Source of the DNA: JAQGMV01 sp035626595
GTDB taxonomy: Bacteria > Pseudomonadota > Gammaproteobacteria > Burkholderiales > SG8-41
Direction of reading: 5' to 3'
Length of the DNA: 64,000 bases
Assembly (NCBI GenBank): GCA_035626595.1
Contig: DASPNJ010000133.1
Location: forward strand, 1 to 64,000
Positions 18,601-26,110 of the stretch are shown in pieces. Every line of letters begins with the position of its first letter. Within the stretch, counting starts at the first letter, position 1. The notes under the pieces were generated by a model. It saw only the letters and a list, made by a program, of their open reading frames with translations. It was not told the DNA's origin and made no database searches. The position numbers and the translations under genes are program-made.

Positions 18601-21600
18601 CGCCGATGGTGAACTGCGCGCTGGTGGCCGTGTAGGCTGTCGTCGTCTTCGGGTTCGCGAAGCTCTTCGTGACGGTTTCGAAGAGTCCCGAACGCGCCGC
18701 GGACGTGAGCGGGGTGTAGACGGCGCCCACGGTCGGCGTGCCGCCCACGGTCGAGATATTGATCGTGCCGCCGAGCGTTGCATTGCCGTTGACTGCCAGC
18801 ACGTCCGAGTTGCCCGGAACGAGCGCGTCGAACTCGACGTTGAGCCGGCCGCCGGCACCCTGAACGAGCGCGCCCGTGATCGTGAGGGTGCCGGTCGTGT
18901 CCGCCGCCGGGGCCGGCCGGCCCGGACGCAGGATACCGTTGTTCGTGACCGTAGTGGCGTTGAGCGTACCTTCACCACCGATCGTGCCGGTGCTCGCGTT
19001 GGTGAGCGCGGCACCGTTCGTGGTGAACACCGTGCCTGCGGCGATTTCAATAATGCCGTCGTTCGTGTTGTTGACGAGCGGCGCCTGCAGCGTGCCGCTG
19101 GTCACGCTGAGCGTGCCCGTGTTGGTGATCGGCACCGACCCGGCGAATCCGCCGGTGACGCCGCCTCCGCTCTTCGTAACCGTGCCGGCGTTATTGAACG
19201 TCGCGGCGGCGCCCGCGTTGTGCACGACGCTGCGGTTCTCCAGGATATTGAACGTCCCGGTCGCGAGATTGTTGAATATCGCGCCGTCGTTGAGCCACAG
19301 ATCGTCGCCGTTGCTGTTGTAGTTGAAGGTGCCCGCGTTGCGCAGCGTCACGTTGCTCAAGACCCGCTGGTTCGCGCCGCTCACGTTGATCGTGTTCGAA
19401 GCGTTGACGAGCGTTCCGGGCCCGGCGATCGTGCTCACGCCGTTCCAGTTGAGCGTACCGTTGAGCGTCGCAGTGGCCCCCGCCGGCACCGCCAGCGTCC
19501 CCGCTGCGAGACTCAGCGTGCCTTCGATCGCGCTGCCGTCGGCGAAGGTCTGCGTGCCGCCGAGTATGCTCACGACGCCGGTGCCGTTGGCGGTGAAGAC
19601 GCCGGTGTGCGTTCCGCTGGTCGCGATGCCCAGCGTGCCGGCGTTCGAAGTGAGTGTCCCACCGTTGTTGTTGTTGAATACGACGCTGCTCGCGGTGTTG
19701 AAGCCGCCGATCACGCCGCCGCCGCTCTTCAGCACGGTGCCGGCGTTGTTGAAGGTGCCGGTGCCCGAGGTGCTCACGACGTTACGGTTTTCCTGGATGT
19801 TGAACGTCGCTCCCGCGAGATTGTTGAATACCGCGCCATCGTTGAGGCGCAGATCGTCGCCGTTGCTGTTGTAGTTCACCGTGCCCGCGTTGCTCACCGT
19901 CACGTTGGAGAGCGTGCGCGCGTTCGCCAGGCTGATGTTGATGGTGTTCGCGTTCGCGAATGTCCCCGGGCCCGAGACAGTGCTGACCCCGTTCCAATTG
20001 AGCGTTCCGTTCAGAGTCACGGTCCCGGTCGGGACCGCGAGCGTCCCACCGAACAGACCGAGCGTGCCGGCGATGCTGCTGCCGTTGGTGAAGGTCTGCG
20101 TGCGGCCCAGAATGCTCACGGTGCCGGTGCCATTCGCGGTGAACACACCGGTGTGCATGCCGTCCGTCGCGATGCCCAGCGTACCGGCGTTCGACGTGAG
20201 CGTGCCGCCGGTGTTGTTGAATACCACGCTGCTCGCGGTGTTGAAGCCGCCGATCACGCCGCCGCCGCTCTTCAGCACGGTGCCGGCGTTGTTGAAAGTG
20301 CCGGCGGCCCCCGCCGTGTTCACGACGTTGCGGTTCTCCTGGATGTCGAACGTCCCGGTGCCGAGATTGTTGAATATCGCGCCGTTATCGAGCCGCAGAT
20401 CGTCGCCGTTGGTGATGTAGTTCACCGTGGCCGCGTTGCTCACCGTCACGTTTGAGAGCGTGCGCGCGTTCGCTCCGGTGATATTGATCGTGTTCGCGTT
20501 TGCGAACGTCCCCGGGCCCGAGATCGTGCTCACCCCGTTCCAGTTGAGCGTCCCGTTGAGCGTCACCGTACCCGCCGGCACCGCAAGGGTGCCGCCCGAG
20601 AGTCCAAGCGTGCCCTCGATCGTGCTGCCGTCGGCGAAGGTCTGCGTACGGCCGAGAATGCTCACGGCGCCGGTGCCGTTCGCGGTGAACACACCGGTGT
20701 GCGTGCCGTTCGTCGCGATACCCAGCGTACCGACGTTCGATGTGAGCGTGCCGCCGGTGTTGTTGAAGACCACGCTGCTCGCGGTGTTGAAGCCGCCGAT
20801 CACGCCGCCGCCGCTCTTCAGCACGGTGCCGGCGTTGTTGAAGGTGCCGGTGCCCGAGGTGTTCACGACGTTACGGTTTTCCTGGATGTCGAACGTCCCG
20901 GCGCCGAGATTGTTGAATATCGCGCCATCGTTGAGCCGCAGATCGTCGCCGTTGCTGTTGTAGTTCACCGTGCCCGCGTTGCTCACCGTCACGTTGGAGA
21001 GCGTGCGCGCGCTCGCTCCGGTGATGTTGATCGTGTTCGCGTTCGCCACCGTGCCCGGGCCCGAGATCGTGCTCACGCCGTTCCAGTTGAGCGTCCCGTT
21101 AAGGGTCACGTTCCCGGTCGGCACCGAGAGCGTCCCACCCGACAGAGCAAGCGTGCCGGCGATGCTGCTGCCGCCGGCGAAGGTCTGCGTGCCGCCGAGT
21201 ATGCTCACCGTGGCGGTGCCGTTCGCAGTGAAGGCGCCGGTGTGCGTGCCGCTGGTGGCAATGCCCAGCGTCCCGGCGTTCGACGTGAGCGTGCCGCCGG
21301 TGTTGTTGAACACCACGCTGGTAGCGGTATTGAAGCCGCCGATCAGGCCGCCGCCGCTCTTGCGCACCGTGCCGGCGTTGTTGAACGTGCCCGCGGCGCC
21401 CGCGGCATTGACGATGTTACGGTTCTCCTGAATGTCGAACACGCCGGCGGCGAGGTTGTTGAATGTCGCGCCGTTGTCGAGCCGCAGATCGTTGCCGTTG
21501 CTGTTGTAGTTGAAGGTGCCTGCATTGCGCAGCGTCACGTTGCTCAGGACGCGCTGGTTCGCGCCGGTGACGTTGATCGTGTTCGAGGCGTTGACGAGCG

Positions 21601-24600
21601 TGCCGGGCCCGGAGATCGTGCTCACCCCGTTCCAGTTGAGCGTCCCGTTGAGCGTCACCGTACCCGCCGGCACCGCAAGGGTGCCGCCGGACAGCCCGAG
21701 CGTGCCTTCGATCGTGCTGCCGTCGGAGAAGGTCTGCGTGCCGCCAAGAATGCTCACGGCGCTGGTGCCGTTCGCGGTAAAAGCCCCGGTGTGCGTGCCG
21801 CTGGTGGCGATGCCCAGCGTGCCCGCGTTCGAGGTGAGCGTACCGCCAGTGTTGTTGAACGCGACGCTTGTCGCTGTGTTGAAGCCGCCGGCCACGCCGC
21901 CGCCGCTCTTGCGCACCGTGCCGGCGTTGTTGAAAGTCCCCGCGGCCCCCGCGGTGTTGACGACGTTACGGTTCTCCAAAATGTCGAACAGCCCGGCGCC
22001 GAGGTTGTTGAAGGTCGCGCCGTTATCGAGCCGCAGATCGTCGCCGTTGCTGTTGTAGTTGACCGTGCCGGCGTTGCTCACCGTCACGTTGGAGAGCGTG
22101 CGCGCATTCGCTCCGCTGATGTTCAGCACGCCGGCGCCGCCGATTGCCAATGTGCCGGGGCCCTGAATGGCTGCCGTGTTGTCCCATTGCAGCGTGCCGT
22201 TCAGCGTCGAGGTCGCGCCGTTCGGAATGTCCAGCGTCCCGGCAGACAGCGTAAGTGTTCCGGCGATGCTGCTGTTGTTGCCGAAGGTGTGTGTGCCGCC
22301 CACGAGGTGAACGGCCCCCCCGCCGACCGTGAACGCGCCGCTATGCGCGCCGCTCACGGCGATCGCAAGCGTGCCGCTGCTGGAAGTCAGCGTGCCGGCG
22401 CTATTGTTGAAGGTGAAATTGTCGGCGATGTCGAAGCCGCCCGTGCTGCCGCCCGCGCTCTTCGAGACCGTACCCGCGTTGTTGAACGTGCCGGCCGCGG
22501 CCGTGGTGCGCACGGCGAAGTCGCCCTGAACATCAAAGATGGAACCCGCTTGGTTGTTGAATACGGTGCCGTTGTTGAGCAGCAGCGTGTCACCGCCGGT
22601 GGCATAGTTGAAGCGCCCCGCATTGTTCACCGTGGCGTTCGAAAGCGTGCTCGCGGCGTTCGTCGTGAGCGTCAGCACGCCCGCGCCTGTGATGCCGAGC
22701 GTTGCGCCGGTGATGTTGAGAATGCCGGTCGAAAGCGTTCCGGCGAGCGTCGGCGAGCCCGCGTTGATCGTGGTCGTGCCGGGAATCCGCAGCCCGCCGC
22801 CGCTCTGCGACATCGTGCCGCCGTTGAACGTGAGGCCACCGTTACCCGTGACGAGTCCGGCGCCGGTTCCGCCGAGCGTGCCGCCGGTGATCGTAATGGT
22901 GCCAGCGATCGTCGATGCCGCGGCCGCATTGAAGTTCACCGCACCACTATCGATGGTCGCGGTGTTGCCGGCCGGCACCGTAACGGCACCGTTGAAGTTG
23001 ACGGTTCCGCCATCGACCGCCAGTGGCCCGTTCAACGTCGCCGGCGCATTGACCGTCGTCGTACCGCTGTCGAACGCGATGAATCTCGTCGCGTTGAGCG
23101 TGAGCGAGGTGCCGGCGATCGTGCCGCCGGTGAATGAAATGTCGCGGATCGCGCCGGGCGTGGTCTGGCCGGCGGTGAGCGTGATCGCGCCGGTGGTCGC
23201 CGAGCCGAGACTGCCGACATTGGTGATGTTGCCGTCGCCGGTCTGGAACTCGATCGCCTGATTCGCGGCGGCCGTCAACGTGTAGTTCGCCATCGAGGCG
23301 TCGCCACCGTCGTGCTCGAGGAAAACCCCGCCGGTCGTGCTGGTCGCCGTCACCGCGCCCGTGCCTGGCGCGATCTGAACGCGGCCCGCGGCGCCTGTCG
23401 CGCCGATCGTCGCGGCGTTCAGCGTGACGCCGTTGCTCGCGATATTGGTCATCGTGAGGTCGGTCGTACCGGCGCCGCTCACGATGTTGCGGCCCGCCGT
23501 CACCGCGACGTTGACCGGGACGTTCACGTTGCTCACGAACGTGACATCGCGCGCGTGCGCGTCGCCGAACGTGAGCCGGTTCACCGCGCTGATCGTGTTG
23601 ATCTCCGTCTGGTTGATGTGGAGTCCGGCAGCACCCGGATCCGAACCGACAAAAATGTCGGCATTGGACCCGACCGGCGTGAGCAGCTCCACGCGATGGC
23701 CGAGTATCGGCATCTCGATTTCCATGTCGCTCGCGCGCAGCGTGACGTTGTCGCCCGCGACCGGAGGCGGACCCGGCTGGCCCGCGCAGATCGGTCCGCC
23801 GGTGGCGCCTGCCGGTCCGGAGCCGCAGATCGCGTTGCCCGGCAACTGCGTGAGCTTGCCGTTTACCCTGAGGCGCACCGGGCCTGCGTTGAAGTTCTGC
23901 ACGCCGCGCACGGGCCCGCCGTAGACGGCCGTCGGCACACCGCCAATCTCGAGGTCTCGCACGTCCGGCGAGTCGACGTACAGTCCACCGAAAGCCTGCG
24001 TGACCAGCGCCTCCAGCGCGGGTGTGTCGATGCGAATCGGTTCGGCGTCGGTGCCGATGCTGTTTCCGAGGCGCGGCCCTTCGAGCTGCAGATGCACGGC
24101 GGTCGAGGCGGTGAGCTTCGAGTTGGCATCGGCGCGCAGGATGCTGCCGTTGGGGCCGTTATGCAGAACGCTGATGGTCTCGCCGGTGACGTTTGCGAGC
24201 ACGATGTTGCCGCTCTGCTGCCCGCCGGGACCCGGGCCGGCGCCGACTTGCAGTTGAACGACACCGCCCCCGCCCGTCGCCGCGATGCTCGAGGTGGGCG
24301 CCATCGTGAGCGTCGCCACCTGGTCCGTGTCGCGGTTGTTGGCGTCCGCGGCCGGGTCGTTTGCGCGCAGCAGGATCGGAGCGCGCGTCGTTCTGAGCTC
24401 CACGCCGGCGTTGAGCGTGATGGAGCGGCCGGCCCGCGCCGTCAGGGACCGGGCGGCCGGCAGATTGACGCTGCTCGCGAAAGTGATGTCGGTGTTCGCC
24501 TGGAGCTCCACGTTGGCAGCCGCCGTGCTGACCGAATTGGCGCCCGACGCACGAATCCGCGTGGTGCCACCCGCATTGTTCGCGAACAGATTGTTGATGC

Positions 24601-25885
24601 CGGGGTTGTAGTCCTCGACGACACCGTCGTCGCTTACTTCGAGGAATTTCGGATCGAGCAACAGCGTGCCCGCTGCTCCGCGGGACGCTGACGCATCCAC
24701 ACGCGCGTCGAAGTCCAGCCACTCCTTGCCCGAGACTTCGACGAAGCCGCCGTTGCCTGACTGCGCACCGCCGCGCGCCGTGATCGTGCCGTATGCGCGC
24801 GTAATGTCGTCCGCCCAGACGATTACTTTTCCGCCGTCGCCCGCGACGCGCGCGTCGGATCGCAGCGTCACGTCCCGACCGACGAACGTGCGCCACGCGT
24901 TCTGAACGAGCGGGTTGCCGCCCCGGTAGTCGCCGCCCACGAGAATCGTGCCGCCGGCGCGCTCGCCGGACACATCAAGGGTCGTGGAATCGACGAGGCC
25001 GACCTGCTTCCCGAGCACGTGAACCGTGCCGCCTTTCGGACCCGTGGCGCTGATCGTGCTGTTGCCGGTGAGCAGCGTATCGCCTTTCGCTTTCAGGACG
25101 ATGTGCCCGGCTTCATCGCGCGCGAGCGCATTGGCGCGTATGTCGCCGCTGTGCGTGAGCGTGCCCGCAAAGACCCCGACCGCGCCGCCGTCGGCCAGCA
25201 GCCTGCCGAGGTTCAGCACCGAATCGGTGGGGGCCTGGACCTCGAACTCGATGCCTTCCAACCGCGGGCTGCCAATCGTCACCTTCTGCCCCGCGGCGAG
25301 CACGATATTGCCGCCGCCGGTCTGAATGACGCCGCTGTTCTGGATCGAAGGCGCGACGAGCATCACGTTTGCGCCGCTTGCAGCCTTGATCCAGCCGCCG
25401 TTGATGATCGATCCGGCGCTCCCGTCGCCCGCGAACTTGAGCTTGCCCGCGAGGAAATCGGCATCGAGCATATTGAGCGTCGAGCCGACGAAGCCCGCGG
25501 TATCGATGACGCCGCCGGCGCCGATCACGATGCCCGCGGGATTGACGAGGAATACGCGGCCGTTCGACAGGAGCTGGCCGTGGATGCGCGAGATGTCGGC
25601 GCCCACCACGCGGTTCAGCACCGCGCTCGCCGAAGACTGCTGGATGAAACGGGTGAGCTCGCCCGCGCCGATCGAGAATCCCTGCCAGTTGACGATCGCG
25701 TTCGGCGAATTCGTGACGCGCAGGTCGCTCGTCCCGAGCCCCTGGAATTGAACGCTGCCGCTGATCACCTGCGGCGTAGTCGGATTACCCCAGGCGCCCG
25801 TCGCGTGCGCGACCAGAAACGAGCAGGCGATGGGTCTCAGTGCGAAGCGCGCTGCCGTGGTGACACGTCGTCTGCGTGAAGGCAT
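15653..25885 (-). CDS. Giant TpsA exoprotein 2 (filamentous haemagglutinin N-terminal domain)
   Basis: This exoprotein is about 3410 aa. It has an Arg-rich signal peptide (1-33, MPSRRRRVTTAARFALRP), then the TPS domain with NWQGFSIGAGELTRFIQQ, SAVLNRVVGADISRIHGQ, RVFLVNPAGIVIGAGGVIDT and the closing TLLLDPKFLEV. The body is a beta-helix repeat protein with a block of tandem 181-184-aa units in the middle (VLKSGGGVIGGFNTASSVVF and NGTLNWNGVSTISGPGT as landmarks) and one NWSLGTVPGPGE module. One internal Cys pair lies in NAICGSG...GGPICAG. The protein ends SDALCK. Its N-terminus is closer to TpsA3 than to TpsA1. The start is uncertain between ATG 25885 and ATG 25912. It is transcribed from downstream of the terminator at 26036-26063 and probably together with tpsA1, fecR and tpsB. 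Confidence 0.93.
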   Translation of the reverse strand: MPSRRRRVTTAARFALRPIACSFLVAHATGAWGNPTTPQVISGSVQFQGLGTSDLRVTNSPNAIVNWQGFSIGAGELTRFIQQSSASAVLNRVVGADISRIHGQLLSNGRVFLVNPAGIVIGAGGVIDTAGFVGSTLNMLDADFLAGKLKFAGDGSAGSIINGGWIKAASGANVMLVAPSIQNSGVIQTGGGNIVLAAGQKVTIGSPRLEGIEFEVQAPTDSVLNLGRLLADGGAVGVFAGTLTHSGDIRANALARDEAGHIVLKAKGDTLLTGNSTISATGPKGGTVHVLGKQVGLVDSTTLDVSGERAGGTILVGGDYRGGNPLVQNAWRTFVGRDVTLRSDARVAGDGGKVIVWADDITRAYGTITARGGAQSGNGGFVEVSGKEWLDFDARVDASASRGAAGTLLLDPKFLEVSDDGVVEDYNPGINNLFANNAGGTTRIRASGANSVSTAAANVELQANTDITFASSVNLPAARSLTARAGRSITLNAGVELRTTRAPILLRANDPAADANNRDTDQVATLTMAPTSSIAATGGGGVVQLQVGAGPGPGGQQSGNIVLANVTGETISVLHNGPNGSILRADANSKLTASTAVHLQLEGPRLGNSIGTDAEPIRIDTPALEALVTQAFGGLYVDSPDVRDLEIGGVPTAVYGGPVRGVQNFNAGPVRLRVNGKLTQLPGNAICGSGPAGATGGPICAGQPGPPPVAGDNVTLRASDMEIEMPILGHRVELLTPVGSNADIFVGSDPGAAGLHINQTEINTISAVNRLTFGDAHARDVTFVSNVNVPVNVAVTAGRNIVSGAGTTDLTMTNIASNGVTLNAATIGATGAAGRVQIAPGTGAVTATSTTGGVFLEHDGGDASMANYTLTAAANQAIEFQTGDGNITNVGSLGSATTGAITLTAGQTTPGAIRDISFTGGTIAGTSLTLNATRFIAFDSGTTTVNAPATLNGPLAVDGGTVNFNGAVTVPAGNTATIDSGAVNFNAAAASTIAGTITITGGTLGGTGAGLVTGNGGLTFNGGTMSQSGGGLRIPGTTTINAGSPTLAGTLSTGILNITGATLGITGAGVLTLTTNAASTLSNATVNNAGRFNYATGGDTLLLNNGTVFNNQAGSIFDVQGDFAVRTTAAAGTFNNAGTVSKSAGGSTGGFDIADNFTFNNSAGTLTSSSGTLAIAVSGAHSGAFTVGGGAVHLVGGTHTFGNNSSIAGTLTLSAGTLDIPNGATSTLNGTLQWDNTAAIQGPGTLAIGGAGVLNISGANARTLSNVTVSNAGTVNYNSNGDDLRLDNGATFNNLGAGLFDILENRNVVNTAGAAGTFNNAGTVRKSGGGVAGGFNTATSVAFNNTGGTLTSNAGTLGIATSGTHTGAFTANGTSAVSILGGTQTFSDGSTIEGTLGLSGGTLAVPAGTVTLNGTLNWNGVSTISGPGTLVNASNTINVTGANQRVLSNVTLRNAGTFNYNSNGNDLRLDNGATFNNLAAGVFDIQENRNIVNAAGAAGTFNNAGTVRKSGGGLIGGFNTATSVVFNNTGGTLTSNAGTLGIATSGTHTGAFTANGTATVSILGGTQTFAGGSSIAGTLALSGGTLSVPTGNVTLNGTLNWNGVSTISGPGTVANANTINITGASARTLSNVTVSNAGTVNYNSNGDDLRLNDGAIFNNLGAGTFDIQENRNVVNTSGTGTFNNAGTVLKSGGGVIGGFNTASSVVFNNTGGTLTSNVGTLGIATNGTHTGVFTANGTGAVSILGRTQTFADGSTIEGTLGLSGGTLAVPAGTVTLNGTLNWNGVSTISGPGTFANANTINITGANARTLSNVTVSNAATVNYITNGDDLRLDNGAIFNNLGTGTFDIQENRNVVNTAGAAGTFNNAGTVLKSGGGVIGGFNTASSVVFNNTGGTLTSNAGTLGIATDGMHTGVFTANGTGTVSILGRTQTFTNGSSIAGTLGLFGGTLAVPTGTVTLNGTLNWNGVSTVSGPGTFANANTINISLANARTLSNVTVSNAGTVNYNSNGDDLRLNDGAVFNNLAGATFNIQENRNVVSTSGTGTFNNAGTVLKSGGGVIGGFNTASSVVFNNNNGGTLTSNAGTLGIATSGTHTGVFTANGTGVVSILGGTQTFADGSAIEGTLSLAAGTLAVPAGATATLNGTLNWNGVSTIAGPGTLVNASNTINVSGANQRVLSNVTLRNAGTFNYNSNGDDLWLNDGAIFNNLATGTFNILENRSVVHNAGAAATFNNAGTVTKSGGGVTGGFAGSVPITNTGTLSVTSGTLQAPLVNNTNDGIIEIAAGTVFTTNGAALTNASTGTIGGEGTLNATTVTNNGILRPGRPAPAADTTGTLTITGALVQGAGGRLNVEFDALVPGNSDVLAVNGNATLGGTINISTVGGTPTVGAVYTPLTSAARSGLFETVTKSFANPKTTTAYTATSAQFTIGGGAVNTWLNDNGNWGSSGNWSLGTVPGPGEQANINVPGGPFTVTIGAGNFTPDSLFSNQNITLAGGNLTLANASTINGTLSMNSGMLAGTGALTVNTLNLAGGNLASTGGVNVTGTTTINAGAPQISGTFLTGALNYTGGTLTVANGGRLELTGAGASTVDARPLTVNAGGTLRLTGAGGLLLNNGAALNSAGTVDFNGDADILNTAGAGTFNNTGTLIKSAGTDVSAIGSIARPLTFANSGTLNAAVGTIDYASLNTFNAGTQFTGGGATNLVTNDSVFNGNITISDLTLQSGNFSGTATFAGSPIWTGGTITGAFTFPTGASLDITGAGTRTLTGTVNNAGTVAYNTTGNDLLIGNGGVFNNQAGGIFDIQGDIFARGAGTGAFNNAGTVLKSGGTAAGMGGFDATLPFNNASGLINAQTGAFELRGGGTHSGQFRTAGNGVNLNGGTHVMTGGSSIEGLTFLNGGAVLQLNGVTTVNSTLTWNGAGTMTNGTLLVAPSGTFNIIGSGDHVLSGASVANRGSAIYDTGGNDLLIDNSSIFANQAGSSFDIRGDIFARVAAGTGSFNNAGTVLKSGGTGSGGFDTTLPVTNSGTFNAQTGTIQFGASGNVFNNGTQFIGAGMNVVANDSTFNGTITSNGLTLQQGNYGGNATFAGTTTWTGGTMTGAFTVPGGAALNLTGAGSKFVSGGSLANAGTANVSGAGDLVLNNGATIANSGTLDFQTNAGVQHVSGGTPTFTNSGTLRKSAGAGVTAIGITNPLNFTNATTGTVHVLSGTVRVNGGFAANSGTIRVDTGTTFSTNGAALANNGSLRGTGTIDLSGATLTNNGTVSPGASPGTMVINGNYVQGPNGTLLIELAGTQQGVDHDYLQVNGAAHLDGTLRVVALPPFTGTPGDDFRFMTYASRTGDFQTFNYPLGAQFNASPGATAYEIALIVPSVEPSTGGAAAQNDVQTLNDQALAALGSAERRKEGEETGSDALCK
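19441..22180 (-). repeat. Tandem in-frame repeats of about 546 bp (181-184 aa) in TpsA2
   Basis: The same landmark (plus-strand CGTTCCAGTTGAG or variant) recurs at 19441, 19990, 20536, 21079, 21628 and, diverged, at 22180. The intervals are 549, 546, 543, 549 and 552 bp, all multiples of three. Each unit encodes the order VTLNGTLNWNGVSTISGPGT, NTINITGANARTLSNVTV, SNAGTVNYNSNGDDLRL, FDIQENRNVVN, FNNAGTVLKSGGGVIGGFNT, TLTSNAGTLGIATSGTHTG. Long identical stretches between neighbouring units point to recent tandem duplication or gene conversion. Confidence 0.88.
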
Positions 25886-25912
25886 GGGTGCCCCGCGTTT
25901 TTCGTTGTCCAT

Positions 25913-26035
25913 TAAGATAGCACCCCCACCACGCGAGGTTGCGTCCATGACCGGAAAAATGACGCAGCGGACACGCGACGCAAGGCGCACATCGAGAACG
26001 GCGAGAGTCGCCGACCTCATGACCGCCAAATACAA
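25913..26035 (-). promoter_or_regulatory. Presumed promoter region of the tpsA2-tpsA1-fecR-tpsB unit
   Basis: This is the only space after the tpsA3 terminator and before the tpsA2 start, so a promoter is expected here. It is richer in A+T than its surroundings. A TATCTT hexamer at about 25914-25919 (minus strand) is a possible -10 if ATG 25885 is used, but no convincing -35 is visible. No regulator site was recognised. Confidence 0.35.
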
Positions 26036-26063
26036 ATAGAAAAGCGCGGCGCGTGCCGCGCTA
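26036..26063 (-). terminator. Rho-independent terminator after tpsA3
   Basis: On the minus strand an 8-bp perfect stem AGCGCGGC / GCCGCGCT with a 4-base loop (26044-26063) is followed directly by TTTTCTATTTG. It starts 47 bp after the tpsA3 stop. It separates tpsA3 from the tpsA2-tpsA1-fecR-tpsB unit. Confidence 0.85.
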
Positions 26064-26110
26064 AGCTCGTTTTGCGCCGAGAGCCGCAGGCGCGATGCGC
26101 GCGCAGCGTT

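Noticed and set aside
19441..22180. Tandem DNA repeats as a CRISPR array or mobile-element remnant
   Set aside because: Period of about 546 bp, all in frame, inside one long coding sequence; they are protein repeats.
20699..23137. An 812-codon repeat-bearing plus-strand open frame opposite tpsA2
   Set aside because: Its internal repeats only mirror the tandem repeats of TpsA2 on the other strand; composition and lack of domains mark it as a shadow.
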